From Duganella sp. CF517 (GTDB lineage: Bacteria > Pseudomonadota > Gammaproteobacteria > Burkholderiales > Burkholderiaceae_D): 64,000 bases of DNA. Both the position numbers and the translations under genes were made by a program. How positions within the stretch are numbered: position 1 is the stretch's first letter; each line of letters begins with the position of its first letter. Of the stretch, positions 16,437-25,540 are shown in pieces. The DNA lies in contig NZ_FODC01000003.1 of the NCBI RefSeq assembly GCF_900110275.1, positions 248,001 through 312,000 on the forward strand. The letters are read 5' to 3'. The notes under the pieces were generated by a model. The model was not told where the DNA came from, did not search any database, and worked only from the letters and a program-made list of their open reading frames with translations.

Positions 16437-18358
16437 GCCGCTTGCCTTTCGGTGGACAGCCTCGGTTCGTCGAGCATCTGGCGCAGGAAGGATTCGAACA
16501 TCATCAACGACCACAACGGCGCGCTGTGGTCGCGCCGGCCGGATTGGTGTTGCGACAGCAGCTCGCGCGCGTACGGCAGATCGAACAGGCCGCAGTCGGC
16601 CAGCACCGGGCTGTTCAAACAGCGTTGCAGGCGCGGTCCCGCCGGGCCACGGAACCAGTCGGCCAGCGGCACCGAGAAACCCATCTTGTCGCGGTGGAGT
16701 ATCTCCCGGGGGAGGTAGGGTTCCAGTCCCTTCTTGAACAGGTATTTGCCGACGCCGCGCTGCAGCTTGAGCGACGGCGGCAAGCCGGAGATCCATTCGA
16801 CCAGTTGATGGTCGAGCAAGGGCACCCGGACTTCGAGGCCGTGGGCCATGCTGGCGCGGTCGACCTTGGTCAGGATGTCGCCGGGCAGATAGGTCTTCAG
16901 GTCCAGGTACTGGACCTGCGACAGCGCGTCGTCGGCCGGGCAGGCTGCGGCGTGCCTGCGCAGCACCTCCACCGCGCGGTACTGGCCGATATTTCGGCGC
17001 AGCGACGGGCTGAACAGCTTGGCCCGCATCTGGTCGCCCATCAGCGACACGCCGTGGAAATACGCGGCCACCGAATCGCGCGCCAGTCCTTGGAGGGCGG
17101 TTTTCGCGCGCAGCGGACGCGGCGCCCAGTCGGCTTTCGGATATATCCGGCCCAGCGCGCCGAACACCGGCTTGCGCAGCGATAGCGGCAGCATCGACCG
17201 CAACCGTTCCTCGTGCAGGTGCCGGCGGTAGCGGCGGTAGCCGGCCAGGTTCTCGTCGCCGCCGTCGCCGGACAGCGCCACCGTCACGCGCTGGCGCGCC
17301 AGCTCGCAGAGGCGGTAGGTGGGCAGCGCGGAACTGTCGGCGAACGGCTCGTCGTACAAACAGGCCAACTGGTCGATCAAATCGGCGTCGTGCTGCTCGA
17401 CCCGCGCGCCGTGGTGGTTGGTCTGGTAGCGCTCGGCCACCATCTGCGCGTACGGCGACTCGTCGAACCTGGCGTCGCCGAACGCGATCGAGCAAGTGTT
17501 GACCGGCCGCGCGGATTGCTGCGCCATCATGGCGACCACGGCGCTCGAATCGACGCCGCCCGACAGGAAGGCGCCCAGCGGCACCTCGGCCACCATGCGG
17601 ATGCTGACCGCCTCGCGCAGGCGCGCGACCAGCTCGTCGGCGGCGTGCTCCGGGCTGACCAGGCGGTGCGGCTTGAACGGCACGTCCCAGTAGCGCTTGG
17701 GCAGCCCGGGCGAGCTGCCTTTGCGCACCAGCAAGGTGTGGCCCGGTTCGAGCTTGCGGATTTGCCGGAAGATCGTGCGCGGCTCGGGGATGTAGCCGTA
17801 GGCGAAATAATCCTCGACCGCCAGCGGGTCGAGCTCGCGCCGCACGCGGCTGTGCGCCAGCAGCGCCTTCATCTCCGAGGCGAACACCAGCTGGCCGTCG
17901 TCGAGCAGCGCGTAGTGCAACGGCTTGACGCCGAGCCGGTCGCGCGCCAGGAACAGCGCCTGCTGCTTGCGGTCCCACAGGCCGAAGGCGAACATGCCGC
18001 GGAAGTGCTGCACGCAACGCTCACCCCATTGCTCCCAGGCGTGCACGATGACCTCGGTGTCGCAGTGGGTGCGGAAGATGTGGCCGAACTGTTCCAGCTC
18101 GCGCCGGAGCGCCGGAAAGTTGTAGATTTCGCCGTTGTAGACCACCACCACCGTCTGGTCCTCGTTGAACAGCGGTTGCTGGCCACTTTTGACGTCGATG
18201 ATCGCCAGCCGGCGGTGGCCGAGGCCGACGCCCGGTTCGCGGTGCATGCCGCTGCCATCGGGGCCGCGATGGGCCTGGATGTCGGTCATGCGCTGCAGCA
18301 GCCCGGCGTCGATGTCGGGCTGTCGGTACAGGTCAAATATGCCGGCGATCGCGCACAT
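16433..18358 (-). CDS. asparagine-synthase amidotransferase, exosortase A-associated (TIGR03108)
   Basis: A 641-residue class II glutamine amidotransferase. It begins MCAIAGIFD, with the catalytic Cys2 in place, followed by GHRRLAIID and YNGEIYNF glutaminase motifs; the synthetase domain has PP-loop SGGVDSS and LSGDGGDENLAGY. It should transfer ammonia from glutamine to a carboxylate, perhaps an uronic acid of the polymer, giving an amide. This is the intact counterpart of the asparagine-synthase-like protein at 2616, whose Cys is displaced. It starts 2 bases after the stop of the upstream glycosyltransferase gene and overlaps the next gene by an ATGA. Confidence 0.92.
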   Translation of the reverse strand: MCAIAGIFDLYRQPDIDAGLLQRMTDIQAHRGPDGSGMHREPGVGLGHRRLAIIDVKSGQQPLFNEDQTVVVVYNGEIYNFPALRRELEQFGHIFRTHCDTEVIVHAWEQWGERCVQHFRGMFAFGLWDRKQQALFLARDRLGVKPLHYALLDDGQLVFASEMKALLAHSRVRRELDPLAVEDYFAYGYIPEPRTIFRQIRKLEPGHTLLVRKGSSPGLPKRYWDVPFKPHRLVSPEHAADELVARLREAVSIRMVAEVPLGAFLSGGVDSSAVVAMMAQQSARPVNTCSIAFGDARFDESPYAQMVAERYQTNHHGARVEQHDADLIDQLACLYDEPFADSSALPTYRLCELARQRVTVALSGDGGDENLAGYRRYRRHLHEERLRSMLPLSLRKPVFGALGRIYPKADWAPRPLRAKTALQGLARDSVAAYFHGVSLMGDQMRAKLFSPSLRRNIGQYRAVEVLRRHAAACPADDALSQVQYLDLKTYLPGDILTKVDRASMAHGLEVRVPLLDHQLVEWISGLPPSLKLQRGVGKYLFKKGLEPYLPREILHRDKMGFSVPLADWFRGPAGPRLQRCLNSPVLADCGLFDLPYARELLSQHQSGRRDHSAPLWSLMMFESFLRQMLDEPRLSTERQAA

Positions 18359-18360
18359 GG

Positions 18361-19533
18361 CTATCCTTTCATCGGGGGCAATTGGGTGAGCCGGTCGTAG
18401 ACGGCGAGGTAGGCGTCGGCCATCGCCATCAGGCTGAATTCGGCAAGCACGCGGCGGCGCCCGTGGCTGCCGTGGTGGGCGCCCAGTCCCGGAATGCGGT
18501 AATAGGCGCCGATGGCGTCGGCCAGCAGTTCCGGGTTGCGCGGCGGCACCAGGGTGCCGGTCCAGCCGCTTTGGACCACGTCGCCGTTGCCGCCGACGGC
18601 CGTCGCCACCACCGGCAGCCCGGTGGCCATCGCCTCGAGGATGGTGTTGGACGTGCCCTCGGCCAGCGACGGCAGCGCGAACACGTCCATCGTGCGCATC
18701 AGCTGCGAGATGTCGTCGCGGGTGCCGGGCAGCCACGCCAGGTGCGACACGCCGGCCTGGCGCAGCAGGTCGAGGCAGGCCTGGCGGCACGGGCCGTCGC
18801 CGATGATCATCAGGCGCAGTTGCTCCTGCGCCATTTCGTCCTCGGCCAGCAACAGCAGGAACGCGTGCACCAGCGACATGTAATCCTTGACCTCGGCCAT
18901 GCGGCCGACGCTGCCGATGACAAACGAGTCCTCGCCCAGGAACCCCGCCGGGCCGACGGCGGCGGGCGGGCCCAGCCTGGGGTGGAAGTGCACGCTGTCG
19001 ACGCCGTTGCGGATGTGGGTGACGCTTTGCGGGCGGGCGCCGATGGTGCCCACCAGCCACGCCTCCAGATCCTTGCTGACGGCGATGAAATGGCCGATCA
19101 GCGGGCGCAGCAGCTTGCGCAGCAGGCGATAGCGCAGGTTGCGGCCGTACAAATCCTGCATATCGCGGCCGTGTTCGCCGTGCACGCGCAGCCGCACCCC
19201 GGCGGCTGCCGCCAGCAATTGGCCTTCCAGACTGGACAGGTTGCGGGTGTGGATCAGCAGCGGTTGCAGCCGTTTGAGCGTGCGGAACAGGCGATAGTAA
19301 TGGGCCCAGTCCTTTCCTTCGCGCTTGTTGATGCTGATGATCTCGACGCCCGGGCGGCGGATGCGCCGCGAAAAGTCGTTGTGGTCCTTCATGCAGACGA
19401 TGGCGTGGCGATAGCGATCCGGCGGCAGGTTGTTGATCAGGTTCACCAGGCCGTTTTCCAGTCCGCCCATTTCCAGCTGGTGGATCAGGTGGACGATCAG
19501 CGGCGCGCAGGCGGTATCAGCGTGCGGCGACAT
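18361..19533 (-). CDS. glycosyltransferase, PEP-CTERM/XrtA system (TIGR03088 type)
   Basis: A 390-residue GT4 transferase. The opening VHLIHQLEMGGLENGLVNLI with GGLENG is typical of the second XrtA-associated sugar transferase family. The donor lobe has IGSVGRMAEVKDY and FALPSLAEGTSNTILEAMAT. I placed the start at the ATG at 19533, where the conserved region begins about ten residues later; longer readings extend into the exosortase gene. The start lies 17 bases inside the end of the exosortase gene, consistent with coupling. The donor sugar is unknown. Confidence 0.9.
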   Translation of the reverse strand: MSPHADTACAPLIVHLIHQLEMGGLENGLVNLINNLPPDRYRHAIVCMKDHNDFSRRIRRPGVEIISINKREGKDWAHYYRLFRTLKRLQPLLIHTRNLSSLEGQLLAAAAGVRLRVHGEHGRDMQDLYGRNLRYRLLRKLLRPLIGHFIAVSKDLEAWLVGTIGARPQSVTHIRNGVDSVHFHPRLGPPAAVGPAGFLGEDSFVIGSVGRMAEVKDYMSLVHAFLLLLAEDEMAQEQLRLMIIGDGPCRQACLDLLRQAGVSHLAWLPGTRDDISQLMRTMDVFALPSLAEGTSNTILEAMATGLPVVATAVGGNGDVVQSGWTGTLVPPRNPELLADAIGAYYRIPGLGAHHGSHGRRRVLAEFSLMAMADAYLAVYDRLTQLPPMKG

Positions 19534-21130
19534 GGTGCAATCCTTGGTCGATGGCGGGCAGCATCGCCAGCAACAGGTCGTGCATGGCGCGCTCGGCGAC
19601 GCCGGCGTCCTCGTCATAGGCGGACGCCAGCGCGATCTCGGCGCCGCTGTCGTCGCCGCCAAGCAGTTTGCTTTTCGCCAGCATCAGTTTCATCCATTGC
19701 GGACTGGCGGTGTCGGCGCCGTCGTGCCGGTACCAGCGCCACACCAGCAGTTTGACGCCGGCGGCCTGTTCGACGCTTTGCAAAACGGTCAACTTGCGGC
19801 CGGCGACCGTGATGTCGCGCCGCGTGGTGCTGATTTCATTCCAGCGCGGCATGCCGTCGACGACCTGGCGGCGCACCGCCGCCAGCAGCTCCGAATGCCT
19901 GCCCTGGTGGCGGTACCAGGTCAGCTGCAGCGACACCGTGCGGCCGCCGTCGCTGTAATTGGCCGACCAGCGTTGCGGCCGGCCCATGTGCAGCACATGC
20001 CAATCGGTGGCCGACATCGGACCGGCGCGCCAGGGGGCCGGCGGCGGCGACAGAGTGAGCGCGGGCGCGGGGCGCTGGTCCGGCGCGGCGGGCCGCAGCG
20101 CGACATGCGCCAGCATCGGCCAGATGGCGGCGAGCGCGACCACGGCGACGGCCATGCGCACGAAGCCGCCGGTGGTCGGCGCCGCCAGGCTGGCGGCGAC
20201 GCCAGGCATGGCGCGTTGCCGCGCCGCCAGCGTGGCGGCGGCGCTGTCGTCGCCGTCGTCCACCTCGCGCCAGCGCGCGCCGACCCAGAACAAGATGGCC
20301 GAGACGGCGCCGAAAAACACCCAGCCATAAATCAGGTGGTCGATGCCGATCGCCAGGGTCATGCCGCTCCAGTGGCCGATCAGCACGATCAGAAAGGCGC
20401 GCAGGGCGTTGGCGAGTACCGGCACGACCGCCGAGACGGCGATGAACAGCAAGCGCCGCCGCAGGCTGCGGTAGGTCGTGTACGCGTACATCGCGCCCAG
20501 CGACAGCGAGGCGATCAGATAGCGCAGGCCACTGCAGGCTTCGACCACCGACCAGTTGCCGCTCGGCAGGGACAGGTAATTGTTTTCGCGGAAGACCGGA
20601 ATGCCTGACAGCTCGAGCAGGAACACGGTGCAGCGGGCGGTGAACTCGATCAGCGGCGGGATGAAGATCTCGCCGAACGGTACCGCGAGCAACAGATAGC
20701 CAAGCGGAAAGGCGATGGCGCGCGTGTATCGCGTGCCGAGCAGGGCCAGCACGCTGACGCCCAGCATCAGGGCGAGGCAATATTGTTGCAGCACGTGCAC
20801 ATTGGCGACCGCCGACACCAGCCACAGCGCACCGAGCGCGGCCAGCGCGAGCAGGGCCGCCGGGGCCGGCTTCACGGGCAAGCCCGACAAGTGCCGGCGC
20901 CGCCGCCAGATCATCCATCCGACGATGGCCGGAATGACGAAGCCGTGGGCGAAGGTTTCCGAGACCAGCCATACGCCGACGATGGCGTCGATGGTGGCGA
21001 GGTGCATCAGCAGCACGGCGCACAGTGTGAACGCCACGCACGCGTAGGCCACCGCGCGGGTGGCGACGGCCGCCGGCCTGGCCAGCGGCCTGCGGACCGG
21101 CGACCGCAGGGTTGCGGGGTCGGCGCTCAT
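19517..21130 (-). CDS. xrtA: exosortase A fused to EpsI domain
   Basis: A 537-residue protein in two parts. Residues 25-285 are an eight-helix-type membrane exosortase with the full catalytic set: Cys199 in VVEACSGLRYL, Arg244 in NALRAFLIV and His265 in IDHLIYGW. Exosortases cleave and anchor proteins with C-terminal PEP motifs at the cell envelope. Residues 320-537 are an EpsI domain (DUF3485), recognisable from LTWYRHQGRHSELL and WNEIST, expected in the periplasm. Exosortase-EpsI fusions are known in betaproteobacteria. Both ends overlap neighbouring genes (ATGA with the upstream glycosyltransferase, 17 bases with the downstream one). No PEP-CTERM substrate is seen in the window. Confidence 0.93.
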   Translation of the reverse strand: MSADPATLRSPVRRPLARPAAVATRAVAYACVAFTLCAVLLMHLATIDAIVGVWLVSETFAHGFVIPAIVGWMIWRRRRHLSGLPVKPAPAALLALAALGALWLVSAVANVHVLQQYCLALMLGVSVLALLGTRYTRAIAFPLGYLLLAVPFGEIFIPPLIEFTARCTVFLLELSGIPVFRENNYLSLPSGNWSVVEACSGLRYLIASLSLGAMYAYTTYRSLRRRLLFIAVSAVVPVLANALRAFLIVLIGHWSGMTLAIGIDHLIYGWVFFGAVSAILFWVGARWREVDDGDDSAAATLAARQRAMPGVAASLAAPTTGGFVRMAVAVVALAAIWPMLAHVALRPAAPDQRPAPALTLSPPPAPWRAGPMSATDWHVLHMGRPQRWSANYSDGGRTVSLQLTWYRHQGRHSELLAAVRRQVVDGMPRWNEISTTRRDITVAGRKLTVLQSVEQAAGVKLLVWRWYRHDGADTASPQWMKLMLAKSKLLGGDDSGAEIALASAYDEDAGVAERAMHDLLLAMLPAIDQGLHHVAAR

Positions 21131-22449
21131 AGTGCCTGCTCCGGCACGCCGCCGGCGTCGCGCGCGGCGCGTCCGTTCTCGCGCCCGGGGCGCGCGCGCG
21201 GATCGGCGGCGTCCGCCTGTGGCGCCGGGTCCGCGCGCTCATCCCGGTCGTCCTCTTGCACGCCAAGGAGCGCGCCCAGCCGTTGCAGATTGGCGTCCCA
21301 GCGGTAGTCGCGCAGTATCCTGCGGCGCGCCGCCACGCCGAGCTCCGACGGCGCGGCCAGTTCGCGCGCGACATGGTGGACGAACTCGCCGGCGTCGGCC
21401 GCGCGCAGCACTTCGGTGCCGACGACGGCGCCGATGCCGTCCAGCGCCTGTGGCGTCGCGACCACGGTCTTTTGCATCGCCATCGCCTCCAGCACCTTGT
21501 TCTGCACGCCCCGGCCGATGTGCAGCGGCGCCACGATCACGGTGGCGTGCCGCAGGTAGGGACGGATATCGGCGACGGTGCCGCTGACGAACACTCCCGG
21601 CAGCCGCTTGAGCGCGAGCACGCTGTAAGCGGGACGCGAGCCGACGATTTGGAATTGCAATTCGGGAAACTGCAAGCGCAGCGACGGCATCACGCGCTCG
21701 GCGAACCAGATCGCCGCTTCGATGTTGGGGGCGTAATCCATGGCGCCGGTCAGCGCCACCACGGGCGCCTTCGCGTAGGGACTGGCCAGCCTGTGCCGCG
21801 GAGAAAAGTATTCGCTGTCGACGCCGTTGTTGAAGTAGTCGATCTTGTGGCCCGACCCGGGCGCGCGCAGCCGGAACAGCGACGCTTCCGCGCGCGACAC
21901 CAGCATCACCTGGTCGAAGCCCTCGGCGACCAGGCGTTCGTACTCGAGCAACTGCGCGCCTTCGCGGCGGTACAGCATCGACAGCGGCCACGCCCGGGCG
22001 TCGGCGTAAGCCTGCCATTTTTCCGAGTCGACATCGACCAGGTCCATGACGCGCATCAGCGGTCCGTGCTCGGTCGCGGACGGCAGGTATTGCGCCATCG
22101 GACCGGAAAACGCCAGCGCGGCGCCGATCGCGTGGGTGTCGAGCGTGCGATTGACCCAGCGTTGCAGCCGGGCACTGCGGAAATACGGCAGGCTGAGCGG
22201 CTCGTCGGTGACCAGTCCCCGCAGGCTCGACAGGCGCGCCCAGCGCGGATGGGTGCGGACGAAGTACGAGCTGGCGCAGCCGGCGGCCAGGTGTTCGGCG
22301 TAGCGCAGGTCCTCGGCGCAGTCGATGAACGTGCCCAGGTGGACGCGGAAGTGGCGCTGCAGGTAGCGCAGCACGTGGTAGGCGCGTATCTTGTCGCCCT
22401 TGTTGGGCGGATACGGAATGCGGTGGGGCAGAAACAACAGGTCCCGCAT
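21127..22449 (-). CDS. glycosyltransferase, PEP-CTERM/XrtA system (TIGR03087 type)
   Basis: A 440-residue GT4 enzyme starting MRDLLFLPHRIPYPPNKGDKI, the signature of the first XrtA-associated sugar transferase family. Other motifs are MDLVDVDSEKW, NNGVDSEYFSP and, in the donor lobe, VAPLHIGRGVQNKVLEAMAM. The last 40 residues are Arg/Asp/Pro-rich and not part of the fold. It sits 4 bases after the FemAB-like gene and overlaps the exosortase start by an ATGA. It acts on the lipid-linked precursor at the inner membrane, with unknown donor. Confidence 0.9.
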   Translation of the reverse strand: MRDLLFLPHRIPYPPNKGDKIRAYHVLRYLQRHFRVHLGTFIDCAEDLRYAEHLAAGCASSYFVRTHPRWARLSSLRGLVTDEPLSLPYFRSARLQRWVNRTLDTHAIGAALAFSGPMAQYLPSATEHGPLMRVMDLVDVDSEKWQAYADARAWPLSMLYRREGAQLLEYERLVAEGFDQVMLVSRAEASLFRLRAPGSGHKIDYFNNGVDSEYFSPRHRLASPYAKAPVVALTGAMDYAPNIEAAIWFAERVMPSLRLQFPELQFQIVGSRPAYSVLALKRLPGVFVSGTVADIRPYLRHATVIVAPLHIGRGVQNKVLEAMAMQKTVVATPQALDGIGAVVGTEVLRAADAGEFVHHVARELAAPSELGVAARRRILRDYRWDANLQRLGALLGVQEDDRDERADPAPQADAADPRARPGRENGRAARDAGGVPEQAL

Positions 22450-22453
22450 GATG

Positions 22454-23509
22454 CTATCCCAGCTGGCGGACGATGTGCGGTCCGAGCGCGTTGGCCAGCG
22501 ACAGCGGCAACAGGCGCCATGCCTTGATCAGCAGCTGGAAGCGCGGATTGAGCGGCTGCACGTCGCGCAGCCGGCTGGCGCGGTGCAACTGGCATTCGTA
22601 GTGCAGCGGCTGCGGTTCGAAGCCCCAGTTCTTCTTGAACGCGAACGAGCCGGTGCCGTATTTGCCGCGGCCGAAATCGAACAGCCGGCAGCCGTCCTCG
22701 CAGGCGCGGCGCATGACTTCCCAGTACATGAAGTCGTTGGCCGCGAGCGCGCGCGCGGCGGCGCCGCCACCGCCGTAGTAGGGAATGATCTCGCCGCGGA
22801 AGTGGAAGCTGAGCACCGAACTGACCGCTTTGCCCGCGTGCTCGATGCTCAGCACTTCGCAGTCGTCGCCGAACTCCTGTTGCAGCACGCCGAAGTAGCG
22901 CCGGCTGAAGACCGGCGTGCCGAGACGGTGGACGCTGTCGGCGTAGCAGTCGAAGAAGCGCGCCGTGTCGGCGTCGATGTGGCTGCTCAGGCCGAACCCC
23001 ATGCCTTTGCGCACCATGGCGCGGTGTTTGCGCGGAATCGCCAGCAGGTTGTGCTCCGGGTCGGCCAGCAGCGGCTTGCGGAAGGTGGCGTAGATGTTGC
23101 GGGCGAGCCAATCCGGATGGCGCGAGCGCAGCTGGCGGTACTCGAGGTGGTCGACCCCCAGGCGTGCGGCCAGCGCCTGGGCTGCGCGGTCGACGGCGTC
23201 GGCGGCGGCGGGGTCGGTGGCGGCGATGCCGCCGTAGACGCAGAACGGCAGCGAGCTCAGGCTGTTGCCGAACAGCAAACTGTTGACCTGCGCCAGCGGC
23301 AGGATGGCGTGGATCTTGCCTTCGGCTTCGGCGTACAGGAACCAGCTCGGATGGCCGAACGCGGTTTCGATCACCCGCTGCCAGCCGGCGCGGTGGAAGA
23401 AGGTCGCGTCCGGGCAGCGCTGCACGAAGTCGTCCCAGCGGGCGCGGTCATCCAGGCCCATGACACCCACGGTGAAAGACTGCGGGCCGTGCTGGTTGTG
23501 CGGCATCAT
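22454..23509 (-). CDS. FemAB-like GNAT protein, XrtA/PEP-CTERM system
   Basis: A 351-residue protein of the FemAB-related exosortase family TIGR03019, built of two GNAT-like halves. Motifs include FFHRAGWQRVIETAFGHP near residue 35, then HRAMVRKGMGF and FDFGRGKYGTGSFAFKKNWG in the second half. FemAB enzymes transfer aminoacyl groups from tRNA to peptidoglycan; the role of this branch is unproven but could be aminoacylation of the polysaccharide or a carrier. Its start overlaps the deacetylase stop (ATGA). Confidence 0.9.
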   Translation of the reverse strand: MMPHNQHGPQSFTVGVMGLDDRARWDDFVQRCPDATFFHRAGWQRVIETAFGHPSWFLYAEAEGKIHAILPLAQVNSLLFGNSLSSLPFCVYGGIAATDPAAADAVDRAAQALAARLGVDHLEYRQLRSRHPDWLARNIYATFRKPLLADPEHNLLAIPRKHRAMVRKGMGFGLSSHIDADTARFFDCYADSVHRLGTPVFSRRYFGVLQQEFGDDCEVLSIEHAGKAVSSVLSFHFRGEIIPYYGGGGAAARALAANDFMYWEVMRRACEDGCRLFDFGRGKYGTGSFAFKKNWGFEPQPLHYECQLHRASRLRDVQPLNPRFQLLIKAWRLLPLSLANALGPHIVRQLG

Positions 23510-24363
23510 GCGGTTCCCAGAAAAATGTCGTCGATACGGCCCCAGCGGAAGTCACCCAGCAGCCTGCCGATGCGGTGTTCCATGCGGTGCAGGTTCAGGT
23601 AATGGCGGAAGCGGGTTTTGACGCCGATGCCGGCGGGCCTGGGCTGTCCCGGGTCCAACTCCCAGGGGTGAAAGTAGAATATGCCAGCTTGCCCGTCATG
23701 CGAGTTGATGCGTCGCAAGGCCCAGCGAGAGGTGGCGTAGGGCAACAGGCGGAAGTAGCCGCCGCCGCCGGCCGGCATGTTGCGGCCAAGCACGCGTACC
23801 GTGCTGATCGGTAATTCCAGCAGGCCGCCGGCGCCCGTGGGACGGGAGGCGAAGCGGGGCGCGTCGGGCATGCCGTAGTGGTCGTGGCGGATCGGATAGA
23901 TGCTGGAGCTGTAGCGGTAGCCCGCCGCCTGCAGGCTGTCGAGCGCCCACAGGTTGCCGGCGGCGATGGAGAAGCTTGGCGCGCGGTAACCTTTGACGGC
24001 CTGGCCGCCCAGTTGTTCGAGCAGGTGCTTGCTGCGCCGGATGTCGTCGGCGAACTCGGCCGGGGTCTGGTCGCTGGCGCGCAGGTGGGCGTAACCGTGG
24101 CTGGCCAGCTCGTGGCCGCCGTCGACGATGCGCCGCACCAGCGCCGGGTAGCGTTCGGCGATCCAGCCCAAGGTGAAGAAGGTGGCCCGGGCCTGGTGCG
24201 TCTCCAGCAGCGCCAGGATCCGCTCGACGTTGCGCTCGATCCGGCACGGCTGCGCCGGCCATTGCGCGCGGGCGATGTGGGCGTCGAAGGCCGAGACCTG
24301 GAAATAATCCTCGACATCGATCGTCAGCGCGTTGCGCAGGGCTTCGGCCGCGGCGACGCTCAT
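23506..24363 (-). CDS. polysaccharide deacetylase, XrtA-associated (DUF3473 type)
   Basis: A 285-residue NodB-fold deacetylase with the C-terminal DUF3473 extension of the exosortase-associated family TIGR03006. ALTIDVEDYFQVSAF carries the catalytic and metal Asp residues, and HELASHGYAHL gives the two metal histidines (H89, H93). YRAPSFSI and YFHPWELDPGQP complete the set. No signal peptide is visible. It should remove N-acetyl groups from hexosamines of the polymer or precursor. The ATG at 24363 overlaps the end of the 2-epimerase gene (ATGA), and the region before it is not conserved. Confidence 0.92.
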   Translation of the reverse strand: MSVAAAEALRNALTIDVEDYFQVSAFDAHIARAQWPAQPCRIERNVERILALLETHQARATFFTLGWIAERYPALVRRIVDGGHELASHGYAHLRASDQTPAEFADDIRRSKHLLEQLGGQAVKGYRAPSFSIAAGNLWALDSLQAAGYRYSSSIYPIRHDHYGMPDAPRFASRPTGAGGLLELPISTVRVLGRNMPAGGGGYFRLLPYATSRWALRRINSHDGQAGIFYFHPWELDPGQPRPAGIGVKTRFRHYLNLHRMEHRIGRLLGDFRWGRIDDIFLGTA

Positions 24364-25529
24364 GGACGCCCGTCGCGACGGTTGGACAGCCATAGGCCGA
24401 TGGCGGCGGCGATGCGCTCGGCGGCCCGGCCATCCCAGTGTTGCGGAATGCGGCCGGCCTTGCCGCCGTAGCGCAGGATGTCGCGGCACAGCGCCCGGAT
24501 CACGGCCGGGTCGCGTCCGGCGATGGCGTTGCTGCCCTCGGTGACGGTGACCGGGCGTTCGGTGTTTTCCCGCAAGGTCAGGCAGGGCACGCCGAGCGCG
24601 GTGGTTTCCTCCTGCACGCCGCCCGAATCGGTCAGCACGACCTTGGCGTGCTTCATCAGACTGAGCATGTCCAGATAGGGCAGCGGCGGCATGCAGGCCA
24701 GCCGCGGCGCGTCGAGCAGCGCGGTCAGCTGGTGTTGCCTGAGCATGGCGCGGGTGCGCGGATGCAGCGGGAACAGGATCGGCAAGTCCTCGCTGAGCTT
24801 GACCATGGTGTCGATCAGCGCGCGCAGGCGCTGCGGATCGTCGACGTTCGACGGCCGGTGCATGGTCAGCAGCGCGTACGCCTGGCCGTCCGGCACGAAG
24901 CCGGCCAGATTGGCGTCGTTCAACACTGTCGACACCGGCGGCGCGTGCGGCAACTGGCGCAGCAGCGTATCGATCATGACGTTGCCGACAAAATAGATGC
25001 GGTTGGCCGGCACGCCCTCGCGCAGCAGATTGCTCATGCCGCTCGATTCGCTGGTGAACAGCAGATCGGACAACTGGTCGGTCAGGATGCGGTTGATTTC
25101 CTCCGGCATCGAGCGGTCGTAGCTGCGCAGGCCGGCCTCGACGTGAAACACGGGAATGTTCTTCTTGGCCGCCGTCAGCGCGCAGGCCAGGGTGGAGTTG
25201 ACGTCGCCCACCACCAGCACGGCGGTCGGCGCGGTTTGCTCCAGCACCGGCTCGAAGCGCCGCATCACCTCGGCCGTCTGGACCGCGTGGCTGCCGGAGC
25301 CGACGTCCAGGCGGAAATCGGGCTCGCCCAATTCCAGCGTCTTGAAGAACTGGCCATCCATGTCCTGGTCGTAGTGCTGGCCGGTGTGGACCAGTAGCGT
25401 TTCGGCCCGATAGTCGGCTTGCTTGATGGCGCGCAGCACCGGCGCCACCTTCATCAGGTTCGGGCGCGCCGCGACGACGCAGGCGATGCGCGGAAGCCGG
25501 GAAGGCTGGGGAATCGTGGATGTGGGCAT
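24360..25529 (-). CDS. wecB: UDP-N-acetylglucosamine 2-epimerase (non-hydrolysing)
   Basis: A 389-residue enzyme interconverting UDP-GlcNAc and UDP-ManNAc. Family motifs are VVAARPNLMKVAPVL, HTGQHYDQDM, VVGDVNSTLACAL, HVEAGLRSYDRSMPEE and, in the second lobe, LTDSGGVQEE, the site that binds UDP-GlcNAc. Length is normal for the family. The ATG at 25529 has an AGCGGAG ribosome-binding site 11 bases after the outer-membrane protein gene. It implies that ManNAc, or a derivative made by the dehydrogenase at 33992, may be part of the polymer. Confidence 0.92.
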   Translation of the reverse strand: MPTSTIPQPSRLPRIACVVAARPNLMKVAPVLRAIKQADYRAETLLVHTGQHYDQDMDGQFFKTLELGEPDFRLDVGSGSHAVQTAEVMRRFEPVLEQTAPTAVLVVGDVNSTLACALTAAKKNIPVFHVEAGLRSYDRSMPEEINRILTDQLSDLLFTSESSGMSNLLREGVPANRIYFVGNVMIDTLLRQLPHAPPVSTVLNDANLAGFVPDGQAYALLTMHRPSNVDDPQRLRALIDTMVKLSEDLPILFPLHPRTRAMLRQHQLTALLDAPRLACMPPLPYLDMLSLMKHAKVVLTDSGGVQEETTALGVPCLTLRENTERPVTVTEGSNAIAGRDPAVIRALCRDILRYGGKAGRIPQHWDGRAAERIAAAIGLWLSNRRDGRP

Positions 25530-25540
25530 GGCCGCTCCGC

